The translations under genes and the position numbers were made by a program. Below are positions 17,685 to 26,963 of a stretch of 64,000 nt of DNA, piece by piece (the stretch's first letter is position 1; every line of letters starts with the position of its first letter). Location: assembly GCA_016703765.1 (NCBI GenBank), contig JADJBL010000002.1:248001-312000 (forward strand), written 5' to 3'. Source of the stretch: Saprospirales bacterium. Lineage in GTDB: Bacteria > Bacteroidota > Bacteroidia > Chitinophagales > Saprospiraceae. The notes beneath the pieces were generated by a model. It saw nothing but the letters and a program-made list of their open reading frames with translations. It did not search any database and was not told the origin of the DNA.

Positions 17685-19654
17685 ATAATCGTAAACGTCG
17701 TCCTCCGGTTGGTCTGGTGCTCGGCCTCCGTGCAATCCGCGCAGATACAATCGACCGCCGGGGACTCCTCCCCGAAGCCGGCGGCGAGGAGCCGGTCTGG
17801 CGAAACCCCTTTAGAGATCAGGTAATCTACGGCCGATTGGGCCCTTTTCTGGGCGAGCTCCTGGTTGTAGCGGGTGGCGCCACGGCAGTCGGTGTGCGAG
17901 CCCAGGCGGATGCGGATTCCGGGATTGAGCATCAGGTCTTTGGCCAGTTGTTCGAGGGTGGGCTCGGCATCGGGACGGATATCCCAACGGTCGAAATCGT
18001 AATAGATGTTTTCGAGGGTGATCTCCTTATCCACGTAGAGGCGGTCGAGCACTATTTCCAGTTCGAAGCGGCGGACGGGGTTGGAGGGGTCGCGGCCCAG
18101 ACCGGCGGCGGAAAAAACGGCTTCCTTGTTCCAATACCCCTCGCGGGATGCGACGAAACTGTAGGTCGCGTTTCCCTTAAGCTCCAGGCTCAACAAGCCA
18201 TCGGCGCCCACGATGTGGCTGGTGGCGGTTCCGTTTTCTGCGATCCGCAATTGGGCGCCTTCCAGGGGTTTTCTGCCCAGCAGGGCGCTGTTTGGATCGT
18301 CGGCCTGGCGGAATATTTTTTCAAGGACATAGACGTCCAGAAATAGCTGATACACAATGGTTTTTTCGGGTTCTTCCGGCAAGGGGACGCTGGGCTTTCG
18401 TTTCTCGGCCAGGTAGATATCGTCGCCGCCTTCGCCGCCTTCCCGGTTGCTGCTGAAGTAGGCTTTGAGCTGGGTCTCCGCCTCCGGGGAGCGCTCTGTG
18501 ATCGCAAATCCGAAATCGTCGGCGCCGCTGTTGACAGGAGGTTTGAGGTTATAGGGGGAGGACCAGTTGTCGTCCGACATCCGGAAAATCTTGAAGATAT
18601 CCAGCCCGCCCATGCCGGGGTGCCCGTCGGAGGCAAAATAGAGGGTATCTCCGTCCAGGCTGGGGAATTGTTCATTCCCGGGCGTGTTGATCGCCCTGCT
18701 CAGGAGCCCGGGCTCGCTCCAGCCGTCGGCCAGTCTTTCCGTGGTGTAGAGGTCGTACCCTCCCCAGCCGTCGGGGTCGTTGGAGCAGAAATAGAGGGTA
18801 TTGCCATCGGCAGTCAGGGCCGGGTGCCCGTAGTTGACGAAGTCTTTTAAAAAGGGGAGGGGCATCGGAACGGTCCAGCTCTCTCCTTCTTTGCGGGAAT
18901 ACAGGATCTTGCAGTATTGGTCGCTGCGTTTTTCGGAAGTGTAGCAGCGGGTGAAGAATACCTCGTTTCCTCCAGCGCCGAACACCGCGGCGCCTTCGTT
19001 CCGCTCGGTATTCAGGGCGGGCAGGTCCAGGGGAGCGGCTGTCTGGGTTTTCAGGTCGGCCACGAAAAGGTCGGAAAAATCCTTTCCGGTCCAGTAGTAG
19101 GTATCGTCGCCCTGGGCGCTGCTGCGGTCGGAGGTGAAGACCAGTTGACGATCGCCCATCGCGGAGGGCGCATAATCGGCGTGGTTGCTGTTGAAGCCCG
19201 AGGGGGCGACCTGGAAGTCGCGTTGTTTCTCTTTCAGCCAGCCCTGGGCTATCTGACAGGCCGTAATCTCTTTCCGGTATTCGTAGGGACTTCCGATCTC
19301 CAGCCCCAGTTCCTTAAAAGCGGCGATGGCTTCCTCGTATTGCTGGTTGCGCTTGAGCGCGTAGGCGTATTCGCGCAGGGCCTCAAAGCCGTATTGATTG
19401 TCGTATGCAATCTGATACCAGGAGACGCTCTGGGGGCTCTTGTACATGTTTTTATAGCTCTCGGCGATCAGGAATGCCAGCTTGCCCCGCTCCACGCGGG
19501 TTTTTTCTTTGTTGTATTCCTTTTCCAGGAGTTGAACGGCGACGGAATATTGTTTCCGTTCGAAGGCCAGGCGGCCGTCCTTGATCTTTTGAGCAGAGAG
19601 TAAAAGGGGAAGAAAAAAGAACTTACTGGGCTCGGTCTTTTTGCCGAAAGACAA
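17678..19654 (-). CDS. PorE-like TPR / beta-propeller / OmpA-family protein
   Basis: After a signal-like segment (KFFFLPLLLSAQ) come TPR-like helices (LAFERKQYSVAVQLLEKEYNKEK ...), a PD40-type beta-propeller (repeats such as ADGNTLYFCSNDPDGWGGYDLY and LDGDTLYFASDGHPGMGGLDIF), a carboxypeptidase-regulatory-like domain, and a C-terminal OmpA peptidoglycan-binding domain (NIYYDFDRWDIRPDAEP ... LGSHTDCRGATRYNQELAQKRA ... NRRTTF). This order is that of PorE, the T9SS protein linking the machinery to peptidoglycan, although similar OmpA proteins with other roles exist. The frame is open into secF upstream with no ATG at the junction; I place the start at TTG 19654, which is uncertain. A true fusion is possible but less likely. 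Confidence 0.72.
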   Translation of the reverse strand: MSFGKKTEPSKFFFLPLLLSAQKIKDGRLAFERKQYSVAVQLLEKEYNKEKTRVERGKLAFLIAESYKNMYKSPQSVSWYQIAYDNQYGFEALREYAYALKRNQQYEEAIAAFKELGLEIGSPYEYRKEITACQIAQGWLKEKQRDFQVAPSGFNSNHADYAPSAMGDRQLVFTSDRSSAQGDDTYYWTGKDFSDLFVADLKTQTAAPLDLPALNTERNEGAAVFGAGGNEVFFTRCYTSEKRSDQYCKILYSRKEGESWTVPMPLPFLKDFVNYGHPALTADGNTLYFCSNDPDGWGGYDLYTTERLADGWSEPGLLSRAINTPGNEQFPSLDGDTLYFASDGHPGMGGLDIFKIFRMSDDNWSSPYNLKPPVNSGADDFGFAITERSPEAETQLKAYFSSNREGGEGGDDIYLAEKRKPSVPLPEEPEKTIVYQLFLDVYVLEKIFRQADDPNSALLGRKPLEGAQLRIAENGTATSHIVGADGLLSLELKGNATYSFVASREGYWNKEAVFSAAGLGRDPSNPVRRFELEIVLDRLYVDKEITLENIYYDFDRWDIRPDAEPTLEQLAKDLMLNPGIRIRLGSHTDCRGATRYNQELAQKRAQSAVDYLISKGVSPDRLLAAGFGEESPAVDCICADCTEAEHQTNRRTTFTIIE

Positions 19655-22600
19655 AATGTCTTTGGAAAGTTCTGCCATGAGCGGAGTAGCGACAAATATG
19701 GAGGAATACGTTCCCACCGTGATCCCGACGACGATCGCAAAGGCAAAGCCCTTGATGCTGCCGCCCCCGAAGATGAACAACACGACCACGGTAAACAGGG
19801 TTACCAGGGAGGTCATGGTGGTGCGGCTCAGCGTGCTGTTGATGGCATCGTTGAGCACCTGGTCTTTCGACCTGCCGGTGTAGGTTCGAAGGTATTCCCG
19901 AATCCGGTCGAAGACGATCACCGTGTCGTTGATCGAGTAGCCGATGATGGTCAGGATGGCAGCGATGAAGGCCTGGTCGACTTCCATGGAAAAAGGCAGC
20001 ACACCGTGGAGCAAAGAGAATACTCCGAGGGTGATGAGCACGTCGTGGAAAAGTGCGGCCACGGCGCCGAAGCTGTATTGCCACTTGTTGAAGCGGATGA
20101 GGATATAGAGGAAAATGCCCAACAGGGCAAAGAATCCGGCATAGAAGGCGCTGGTCTTGATGTCGTCGGCCACCGTGGCGCCCACTTTGGTGGAGCTGGT
20201 GATATGGGTAACGCCCTGGGAGTCTGTCTTTTTGAATTTGTCGAAATCCAGGTTTCCACCGCTGACCGAATTAATTCCTTCAAAAAGTTTTGCTATGACC
20301 TCCTCAGATGCGTTCGGGCTGGAATCGTCGATCTTATAGCTGGTGACGATGTTCAGGGTGTTTTGGGTATTGACCGCTTTTACTACGGGGGTAGCGCCCC
20401 CAAAGGAGGTGGTCAGGGTTTCCCGCACGCTTTGAGCATCGACGGGTTGAGCAAACTCGACATTGTAGGAATATCCGCCCTTGAAATCCACGCCCAGTTC
20501 AAAGCCCCGGGTACCGATACCGATTAAAGCCGCGAGGATCAGGGTACCGGAGATGAAGTAGGCGATATAACGATTACCCATCCAGTTGATATGAATATTG
20601 CTCAGGAATTTTTCGGTGAATGGTCGTCCAGAAAGTCAGGCTGCGGCCTTTCGACATCCACCATTCGATGACCAGGCGGCTTACGAGCACGGCGGTAAAC
20701 AAGGAGGCCAGGATACCGACGATCAGCACCACGGCGAAGCCCTTGATAGGCCCGAGCCCGAAATAGGCCAGGATAATGGCTGTCAGCAGGGTCGTGACGT
20801 TTGCGTCGATGATAGGGGCGTAGGAGTGGGAAAAACCGTCCGCAATAGCGGTGAAGGTGGACTTGCCCGCTCGAAGCTCCTCCTTGATCCGTTCATAGAT
20901 GATCACGTTGGCGTCGACGGCCATACCCATGGTGAGCACGATACCCGCGATACCCGGTAGTGTGAGCACCGTGCCGATGGAGGCCAGGGTGCCGAGTATG
21001 AAGAATACGTTGAGGAACAGCGAAAGGATGGACACGAAACCGCCGCCGGAGTAGTAAAACACCATGAAGCCCATGACCAGCAAAAAGCCGATGACCAGGG
21101 AGATGACGGAACGGTTGATGTTATCTTTTCCGAGGGAGGGCCCTACGAGGCTTTCCTGGATGATCTCCGTGCTCGCCGGCAGCTTGCCGATCTGGAGAAT
21201 GTTGGCAAGGTCTTTTGCCTCCTGAGCAGTAAAGCTGCCCGTGATGGAGGAGTTGCCATTCAGGATGGGGTTGATTACGCGCGGCGCCGATGCCACTTCG
21301 TCGTCGAGGACGATGGCGATCTCCCGGTTGTTGTCCTGGGCCGCTTTTTGGGTCATCTGGCCCCAGGTGCGGGCGCCCGACTGGCTCATTTGCAGGGAAA
21401 CCTGCATTTCGCCGGTTTGCGGATCGGGGGTTGCCTGGGCGTCCACCACTTCACCTCCTTCCAGAGGCGCCTGGTCTTTTCCGCCCGGCATTTTTACGGC
21501 GTAAAGTTCAAACCGGTTGGTTGCTTCCTTGGTTTCCGGGTCTTTGACCGGATCGCGGGACCAGAAGAATTTCAGGTCGGGCGGGAACAGGGCCCGGATA
21601 TCGGGGCGCTGCAGGTATTCCATGACCGTAGCGCGCTGGTTTTTTTCAGAGGTACCCATGACGGCATAGCCCAGGGCGCCGGTTTGGTTGACCTCAAAGC
21701 GGTCGAGCAGAGGGCCGCTCTGGCCGGCGAAGTCTTCGCCGGAGAGCACTTCTACGGAGTCGATCGCGAATTTGGTGCTGTCGATGTTACCCAGGGAGTC
21801 GACGGAGTAGGTGGTGTCGATGCGGAATTCGGTCGCGGTCGTGGTTTCCTTTGTGGCAGTGGTATCAACCTCCTGGCGGAGCCGATCGTTGGCCTGCACG
21901 AAGCCGTCGATGATACGGCCGTCGATGATTCGGTAGCACTCCCAGAATTCGAGTTTGGCGGCTGCCTGCAGGAAGGTCCGTGCGCGTTCGGGGTTGTCGA
22001 TGCCGGGCAATTCCACGAGAATGAGGTCGCGGGCGGCGTCGAGGGTCACGTTGGGCTGGGTAACGCCGAGTTTATCGATCCTTTTTTTGAGCAGGGTAAA
22101 GGTGCGCTCCACGGTCGCGTTGGCTTCCGTGCGCAGCAGATTACCCATGTCTGCATCGGTGGTATTGGCGGTGATCTGGTCTTTCAAGGCATCGGAAAAA
22201 CGGAAAATCGAGGACAATTTCTTTTCTCCGGCCTTCTCATTCCAGGCACTCATGAACAGGGTGATGTAATCGCTCTGGGCATCGGCGAGACTCTCCGTGG
22301 CCTGATCCAGCGACTGGCGGAAGGTTTCGACCGGATTCTCGTTTGAAAGGGCGATCAGGAATTCGCGCAGGTCGACTTGCAGCAGGACGCTCATCCCGCC
22401 TTTGAGGTCGAGACCCAGGGCGAGTTGCTGGTTTTTGAGATCCTGATAGGTGTATTTCTTGAGCAGCGGGACGTTTAAAACCACCTCGGAAGATACGGAA
22501 TCGAGGAAACGTGCTCTGGCATCCTTGTATGCCGCATCCTGTTCGGCTTCCGGCGCTGCGGCCGATATCGTTTTTGCATAATTATCCGCATTTCTTTCCA

Positions 22601-22691
22601 CACCCCGCGTAGGCAGTAAAAACAAGTACTGCGCCAGGCAAACTACCGAGATGACGATCAGAAAGAACTTCACAATTCCCTTCCCTTGCAT
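19623..22691 (-). CDS. secDF: SecDF protein-export membrane protein, frameshifted
   Basis: SecDF uses the proton gradient to pull preproteins through SecYEG. The SecD part (22691 down to about 20610) has the first membrane helix, the D1 motif LGLDLKGGMSVLLQVD, the P1 head and the helix block GMAVDANVIIYERIKEELRAG. The SecF part has GVDFKGGYSYNVEFA and IIGYSINDTVIVFDRIREYLR. The frame shifts at a run of five T on the plus strand (20609-20613): dropping one base joins IHRKFLSNIHINW directly to MGNRYIAYFISG. The end is also ambiguous; with one extra base at the five T at 19638-19642 it would stop at 19623 (…GKKDRAQ) and give about 1022 residues, the normal size of the fused Bacteroidota SecDF. 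Confidence 0.9.
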
Positions 22692-22886
22692 GTTGTATTA
22701 TTTTGTTAAAATATCGAAGTAAACCTTTTCGGCCTTCGGGCCGTTCTTGAGGTGTAAGCCCCTCCCGAAAAAACTCCGCAAATATACGGGGTTTTGCAAA
22801 ACTTGCGGGAAAGTAGATAACTTTTTCTATTTTTCGGCGGACTTCATGCTCTGTACTATCATTGATCACCAAAAAATCCATTCTTC

Positions 22887-23384
22887 ATGGGAATCTTTTC
22901 ATTTCTTAAAAATGCCGGCGCCAGCACCATCAAAGGGAAGGCCGCCGAACCGGCTGCGCCCGCCACACGCGATCTGGCTGCCGAAATCGCCAACCGAACC
23001 AAGAAGATTAACCTGCTCCGCGAACTGGTAGAAAGCTTCGGCTTCAAGGTCAAAGATCTGATGATCGACCTGGATGGCGAAGCCGTAACCGTTCACGGCG
23101 AAGTAGAAACTTACGAACAAAGGGAAAAAGTCGTGCTCGTGCTCGGTAACGTCGATGGCGTTGCCTCCGTAGATGACCGCCTTACGGTAGCGCCGTCTGC
23201 TCCTGCCGCACCTCCCGCTGTCTTTTACGAAGTGCAGAAAGGGGACTCCCTTTCCAAAATCGCCAAAGCTCATTACGGCGACGCCATGAAATACCCCGTC
23301 ATTTTCGAGGCCAACAAACCGATGCTCAAAGACCCGGATAGTATTTACCCGGGCCAGGTGCTCCGCATCCCGGCGATCGACTAA
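22887..23384 (+). CDS. BON-LysM protein (Kbp/YgaU-like)
   Basis: A 165-residue protein with a BON domain (about residues 35-105, FKVKDLMIDLDGEAVTVHGEV...) and a C-terminal LysM domain (about 112-162, YEVQKGDSLSKIAKAHYGDAM ... IYPGQVLRIP). This is the architecture of Escherichia coli Kbp (YgaU), a cytoplasmic potassium-binding protein; no signal peptide is visible here either. The gene diverges from secDF and precedes a TPR gene by 27 nt. Confidence 0.9.
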   Translation: MGIFSFLKNAGASTIKGKAAEPAAPATRDLAAEIANRTKKINLLRELVESFGFKVKDLMIDLDGEAVTVHGEVETYEQREKVVLVLGNVDGVASVDDRLTVAPSAPAAPPAVFYEVQKGDSLSKIAKAHYGDAMKYPVIFEANKPMLKDPDSIYPGQVLRIPAID

Positions 23385-23411
23385 GACCCGGCGTTTTGGA
23401 TAACAAACCGC

Positions 23412-24524
23412 ATGGCAATCCGATACCTTTTTTTAGGCTTCGCCCTGACATTTGGCCCCTCCTCCCTGCCCGGCCAGGAGGAGGGGCCTCTTCATGCCTT
23501 GTATGAATCCGGGCAATGTCCCCAGCTCGTCGAAGCGGTGAAACGCCAATCCAACGACAGCCTGAGCGCCCAGATTTGTTTCTACAGCGGGGTCTGCCTC
23601 ATGGAACTGGCGGATTACCAATCCGCGCTCGGATACCTCGACCAGGCGATCCGGAAGGACCGGGACCTGGCGATAGGCTACTTTTTCAAGGCGGAAGTCC
23701 TTTTTCAACTCAACCGGCTTCCGGAAGCCCTGATCCAGTACGACAACGCCATCCACCTGCGGCCGGAGGTGCCGGATTTTCGGGTTTCCAAAGGGCAGGC
23801 CTTCTTCCAGGCCGGAAGATACCCCGAAGCAATCGCCTGCCTCCAACAGGCCCTCTTGATGCCCTCCTGTCCGGAAAAAGCCTTTATCCTGCTCGGGAGA
23901 GCCTACCAGGAGAACAAAGAAACGGACCTCGCCTTTAACACCTTTTACAAAGCCCTCGAAAGCCTCGACCCCCAAGGCCCTAACTACCCCGAATGCCTGC
24001 ATCGCATCGGACAAGCGCAATACCTCGCGAAAGACTATCCCGCCGCCGAAGCGGCCTATTCCCTGCTGCTCGCAAAAAAACCGGCGGATTATCAGGGAGT
24101 GAGCAAACTGATCCAGGTGCACTACGCCAAGGGGGAATACGAAAAGGGCAATGCCCTGAAAATGAAACTGTACAGCGCCTACCGCCAGAATCTGCTGCCG
24201 ACGGAAATGGTCGAAACCGGTTTTTGCTTCGACCAGTTCGAATGGCAGGGAAAGCGGATTTACGCCTACGAAAAGCTCGACGAGCCAACCGGCTATTACC
24301 CCAAACACATTTTTATGGTCACCGACGAAAGAGACCATGTCACCCAGGTCGTTCAAACGGAACATACCCTGGCGGCCTCCCTCAAAGGAAAAAAATACGT
24401 CCTCGGAAAGATCGAGGATGGCGTCCATACCCTCTACGAAAAAGAAGCATTCGACGACAATTTTGAGTACGATCTGCTCAAAAAAGCCGTTATCAGGGTG
24501 CTCAGGGGGAAAGGGAGGAGTTAA
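23412..24524 (+). CDS. Secreted TPR-repeat protein
   Basis: A 370-residue protein with a signal peptide (about 1-21, YLFLGFALTFGPSSLPGQ) and at least five TPR-like helical pairs between residues 25 and 250 (for example SALGYLDQAIRKDRDLAIGYFFKAEVLFQLNRLPEALIQYDNAIHLRPE). The last 120 residues are a separate, beta-rich domain (EWQGKRIYAYEKLDEPTGYYPKH...). TPR modules mediate protein contacts; the partner is unknown. It lies before the gldA cluster but is separated from it by a phased hairpin. Confidence 0.75.
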   Translation: MAIRYLFLGFALTFGPSSLPGQEEGPLHALYESGQCPQLVEAVKRQSNDSLSAQICFYSGVCLMELADYQSALGYLDQAIRKDRDLAIGYFFKAEVLFQLNRLPEALIQYDNAIHLRPEVPDFRVSKGQAFFQAGRYPEAIACLQQALLMPSCPEKAFILLGRAYQENKETDLAFNTFYKALESLDPQGPNYPECLHRIGQAQYLAKDYPAAEAAYSLLLAKKPADYQGVSKLIQVHYAKGEYEKGNALKMKLYSAYRQNLLPTEMVETGFCFDQFEWQGKRIYAYEKLDEPTGYYPKHIFMVTDERDHVTQVVQTEHTLAASLKGKKYVLGKIEDGVHTLYEKEAFDDNFEYDLLKKAVIRVLRGKGRS

Positions 24525-24530
24525 AGGGGA

Positions 24531-24597
24531 GTTTAGCAGGTTTAGAAAGTTTAAGAGGTTTAGACTAAACCCGCTAAACCTTCTAAACCATATAAAC
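24531..24597. repeat. Nonamer-phased inverted array, copy 3
   Basis: GTTTAG at 24531, 24540 and 24558 with a degenerate GTTTAA at 24549, then a 1-nt spacer, then CTAAAC at 24565, 24574 and 24583 with ATAAAC at 24592. The phase is exactly 9 nt throughout and the last unit is ATAAAC, as in copy 2. It begins 6 nt after a stop codon, as do the other copies within a few nt. Confidence 0.85.
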
Positions 24598-24636
24598 CTC
24601 CCAGTTGCTAAGAAATAAAGAAACAATTCCAGCAAA

Positions 24637-25561
24637 ATGTCAGTAGAAGTTCTCGGTTTAACAAAGGTATATGGAACGCAGCACGCGGTGGAGGACGTGA
24701 GCTTTCGCGTCGGAAAGGGCGAGATTCTCGGGTTTCTCGGCCCGAACGGGGCGGGGAAGAGCACGACGATGAAGATCATCAGTTGCTTCATTCCCCCGAC
24801 AGGAGGGAGCGTGAACGTGTGCGGGTACGACGTGGAGCGCGACTCCATGGAGGTGCGCCGTCGCATCGGGTACTTGCCGGAGCAAAACCCCCTGTATCGC
24901 GATATGTACGTGAAGGAATACCTCCATTTCGTGGGCAGGCTGCACGGAGTGCCCCGCCGGAAGGAAAGGGTGGAGGAGATGATCGAGGTCACGGGCCTGA
25001 CCCTGGAGCAATCCAAGCAGATCGGCGCCCTTTCGAAAGGGATACCGGCAGCGGGTAGGGCTCGCCCAGGCGATGCTCCACGATCCGGAAGTGCTCATCC
25101 TCGACGAGCCCACCTCCGGGCTGGACCCCAACCAGCTTGCCGAGATCAGGAGTCTGATCAAGCAGTTGGGCAAGGAGAAAACGGTGATCTTTTCCACGCA
25201 TATCATGCAGGAAGTTCAGGCCTTGTGCGACCGGGTGGTCATCATCAACCTGGGCAAGATCGTCGCCGACGACCCCATCGAAAAACTGTCTGCGCGAGTG
25301 GGAGGACATATCTACCTCACCCTCGAGTTTGCCGAACTGGTGACGGAAAAAGACCTGAAAAAACTGCCCCATATCCTGGAAATACAAGCCCTGGGCGAGC
25401 GGAAGTGGAAGATCGTGACCGAGGCTGCGCACGATATCCGGCCCGACATCTCCCGGCTCGCCTCCGAACGCCGCTGGACCATCCTGGAGATCCACCGGGA
25501 AATGGCGAGCGTGGAAAATATTTTCCAGGAATTGACCCGTTCAAAACCCAAAGGCAAATGA
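24637..25561 (+). CDS. gldA: GldA-type ABC transporter ATP-binding protein, frameshifted
   Basis: ATPase of the GldA-GldF-GldG transporter needed for gliding in Flavobacterium. Walker A is GPNGAGKST (about residue 37), the Q-loop is YLPEQNPLY, Walker B is VLILDEPTSGLDP, and the switch His is in IFSTHIMQE. The frame breaks just before the signature region: GALSKGIPAAG should read SKGYRQRVGLAQAML, which is restored by removing one G from GGG at 25039-25041. Repaired length is about 307 residues, normal for GldA. Its TGA overlaps the next ATG (ATGA). Confidence 0.88.
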
Positions 25562-26223
25562 TCCTGCGGCTCATTATTCCCCTTTTGGTCCTTGCGGCCA
25601 ATACCCTGGCGGCGCAAACGGAACCGGTGCTGGTTACCAAAAATTTTCATTTCCGCGAGGGGATCTACCTGTCCCAGGAGTCCTTCCGGCACGACTCGCC
25701 CGACATCCTCTGGGACCAGGTGCAGGCCAAATGGTACACCAATCCCCAGACCTATCTAACCCAGGTGGAATACATCCGGCACGACGAGAGCGCTGCGGCG
25801 CTTTCTCCCGACAGCATCTGGGGCTTTTGCATCCAGGGCGTGCCCTATATCCGCCTGTCGCGGGATTGGATAAAAAAAGAATTGGCTACATTTGCTCCGC
25901 TCCAACTGAGGGGTAAAATTTGTTATTTCGATTTCGACCGCATGGATACCACGGAGGTGCTGATCACCGCCTACAATCCGGCCAACGGAATGCCGTTTCG
26001 CAGAGGGATGATCCGCAAGGAAAAGCAAGTGAATTGCCCCAAGATCCTGCACTTTGAGACAGGCGCCCTGGCCGATTTCAACCGCGAAAACCTCGCCGCC
26101 TGGATCGCCGACGACCCCCAACTCCTGGAAGCGGTGATGGATATCCGGGAGGAAGAGCTGGAGAGCAAATTATTCAAAACCCTCCTGATCTATGTGGATC
26201 GGAATAAGGTATATATTCAATGA
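25558..26223 (+). CDS. Secreted protein of unknown function between gldA and gldF
   Basis: A 221-residue protein with a clear signal peptide (LRLIIPLLVLAANTLAAQ) and no family I recognise. Features include a Tyr/Trp-rich first half and repeated DYxDR-type acidic motifs such as CYFDFDRMDTTEVL. Start and stop codons overlap its neighbours by 4 nt on both sides (ATGA with gldA and ATGA with gldF), so it is translationally coupled to the GldA/F/G transporter. That suggests, but does not prove, a role with it. Confidence 0.75.
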   Translation: MILRLIIPLLVLAANTLAAQTEPVLVTKNFHFREGIYLSQESFRHDSPDILWDQVQAKWYTNPQTYLTQVEYIRHDESAAALSPDSIWGFCIQGVPYIRLSRDWIKKELATFAPLQLRGKICYFDFDRMDTTEVLITAYNPANGMPFRRGMIRKEKQVNCPKILHFETGALADFNRENLAAWIADDPQLLEAVMDIREEELESKLFKTLLIYVDRNKVYIQ

Positions 26224-26951
26224 TCAGTATTTATTGGAAAGAAATCAATGCTTTTTTTAGCTCCCTGATCGCCTATATCGCCATCGGGGTCTTTCTGGTG
26301 GTAATGGGCGTGATGCTTTGGTTTTTGCCCGATTTCAGCCTGCTGGAATACAACTACGCCACCCTGGCGCCGTTTTTCGACCTGGCCCCGGTGGTGTTTG
26401 CCTTCCTCATTCCCGCCATCACGATGCGCTCCTTTTCGGAAGAACGCCAGACCGGCACCATCGAACTGCTGGCCACCCGGCCGGTGACCGACCTGCAAAT
26501 CATCCTGGGGAAATTTTTTGCCAGCCTGACCCTGGTGCTGTTTGCGCTCATTCCCACGATCATTTACTACATCACGGTTTACCAGCTAGGCGTTCCGAAA
26601 GGCAACCTGGACTCGGGGGCGATCCTGGGCTCCTACTTCGGGCTTTTCCTGCTGGCGGGCGCCTTCGCCTCCATCGGGGTTTTCGCCTCCTCCCTGAGCG
26701 CCAATCAGATCGTAGCCTTCCTGCTGGCCATTCTCCTGTGCGTGTTTTTTCACTGGGGTTTCTTCTTCTTCAGCAAATTGCCCGTATTTGTAGGCACGCT
26801 CGACGATTTCATCCAGCAGTTGGGCATCGATTACCATTACGACTCGATTAGCCGGGGCGTGCTCGATACGCGGAGTTTGCTTTATTTTTTCTCGGCTATC
26901 GCATTTTTTATCGCCCTGACCCTGGTTTCTCTGGAACGGAGGAAGTGGTAA
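26220..26951 (+). CDS. gldF: GldF-type ABC transporter permease
   Basis: A 243-residue membrane protein with about six hydrophobic helices. It has the ABC-2 permease signature SFSEERQTGTIELLATRPVTDLQIILGKF, the same as in GldF. With GldA and GldG it forms the ABC transporter associated with gliding motility in Flavobacterium; its transported substrate is not known. Coupled to the preceding gene by a 4-nt overlap and 12 nt before gldG. Confidence 0.9.
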   Translation: MISIYWKEINAFFSSLIAYIAIGVFLVVMGVMLWFLPDFSLLEYNYATLAPFFDLAPVVFAFLIPAITMRSFSEERQTGTIELLATRPVTDLQIILGKFFASLTLVLFALIPTIIYYITVYQLGVPKGNLDSGAILGSYFGLFLLAGAFASIGVFASSLSANQIVAFLLAILLCVFFHWGFFFFSKLPVFVGTLDDFIQQLGIDYHYDSISRGVLDTRSLLYFFSAIAFFIALTLVSLERRKW

Positions 26952-26963
26952 ACGCAAGCGCTT

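Noticed and set aside
4346..24597. CRISPR arrays at the phased repeats
   Set aside because: Units are 9 nt with 3-nt spacers, arms are inverted, and no cas gene is present.
25039..25042. Programmed frameshifting in gldA
   Set aside because: No slippery heptamer followed by a pseudoknot is apparent, and the indel falls in a GGG run in the middle of the ABC signature region.
24637..26223. A single 528-residue gldA product reading into the next gene
   Set aside because: The apparent fusion arises because the indel moves gldA into the frame of the next gene; the true second half of gldA is open in another frame with Walker B and the switch His.
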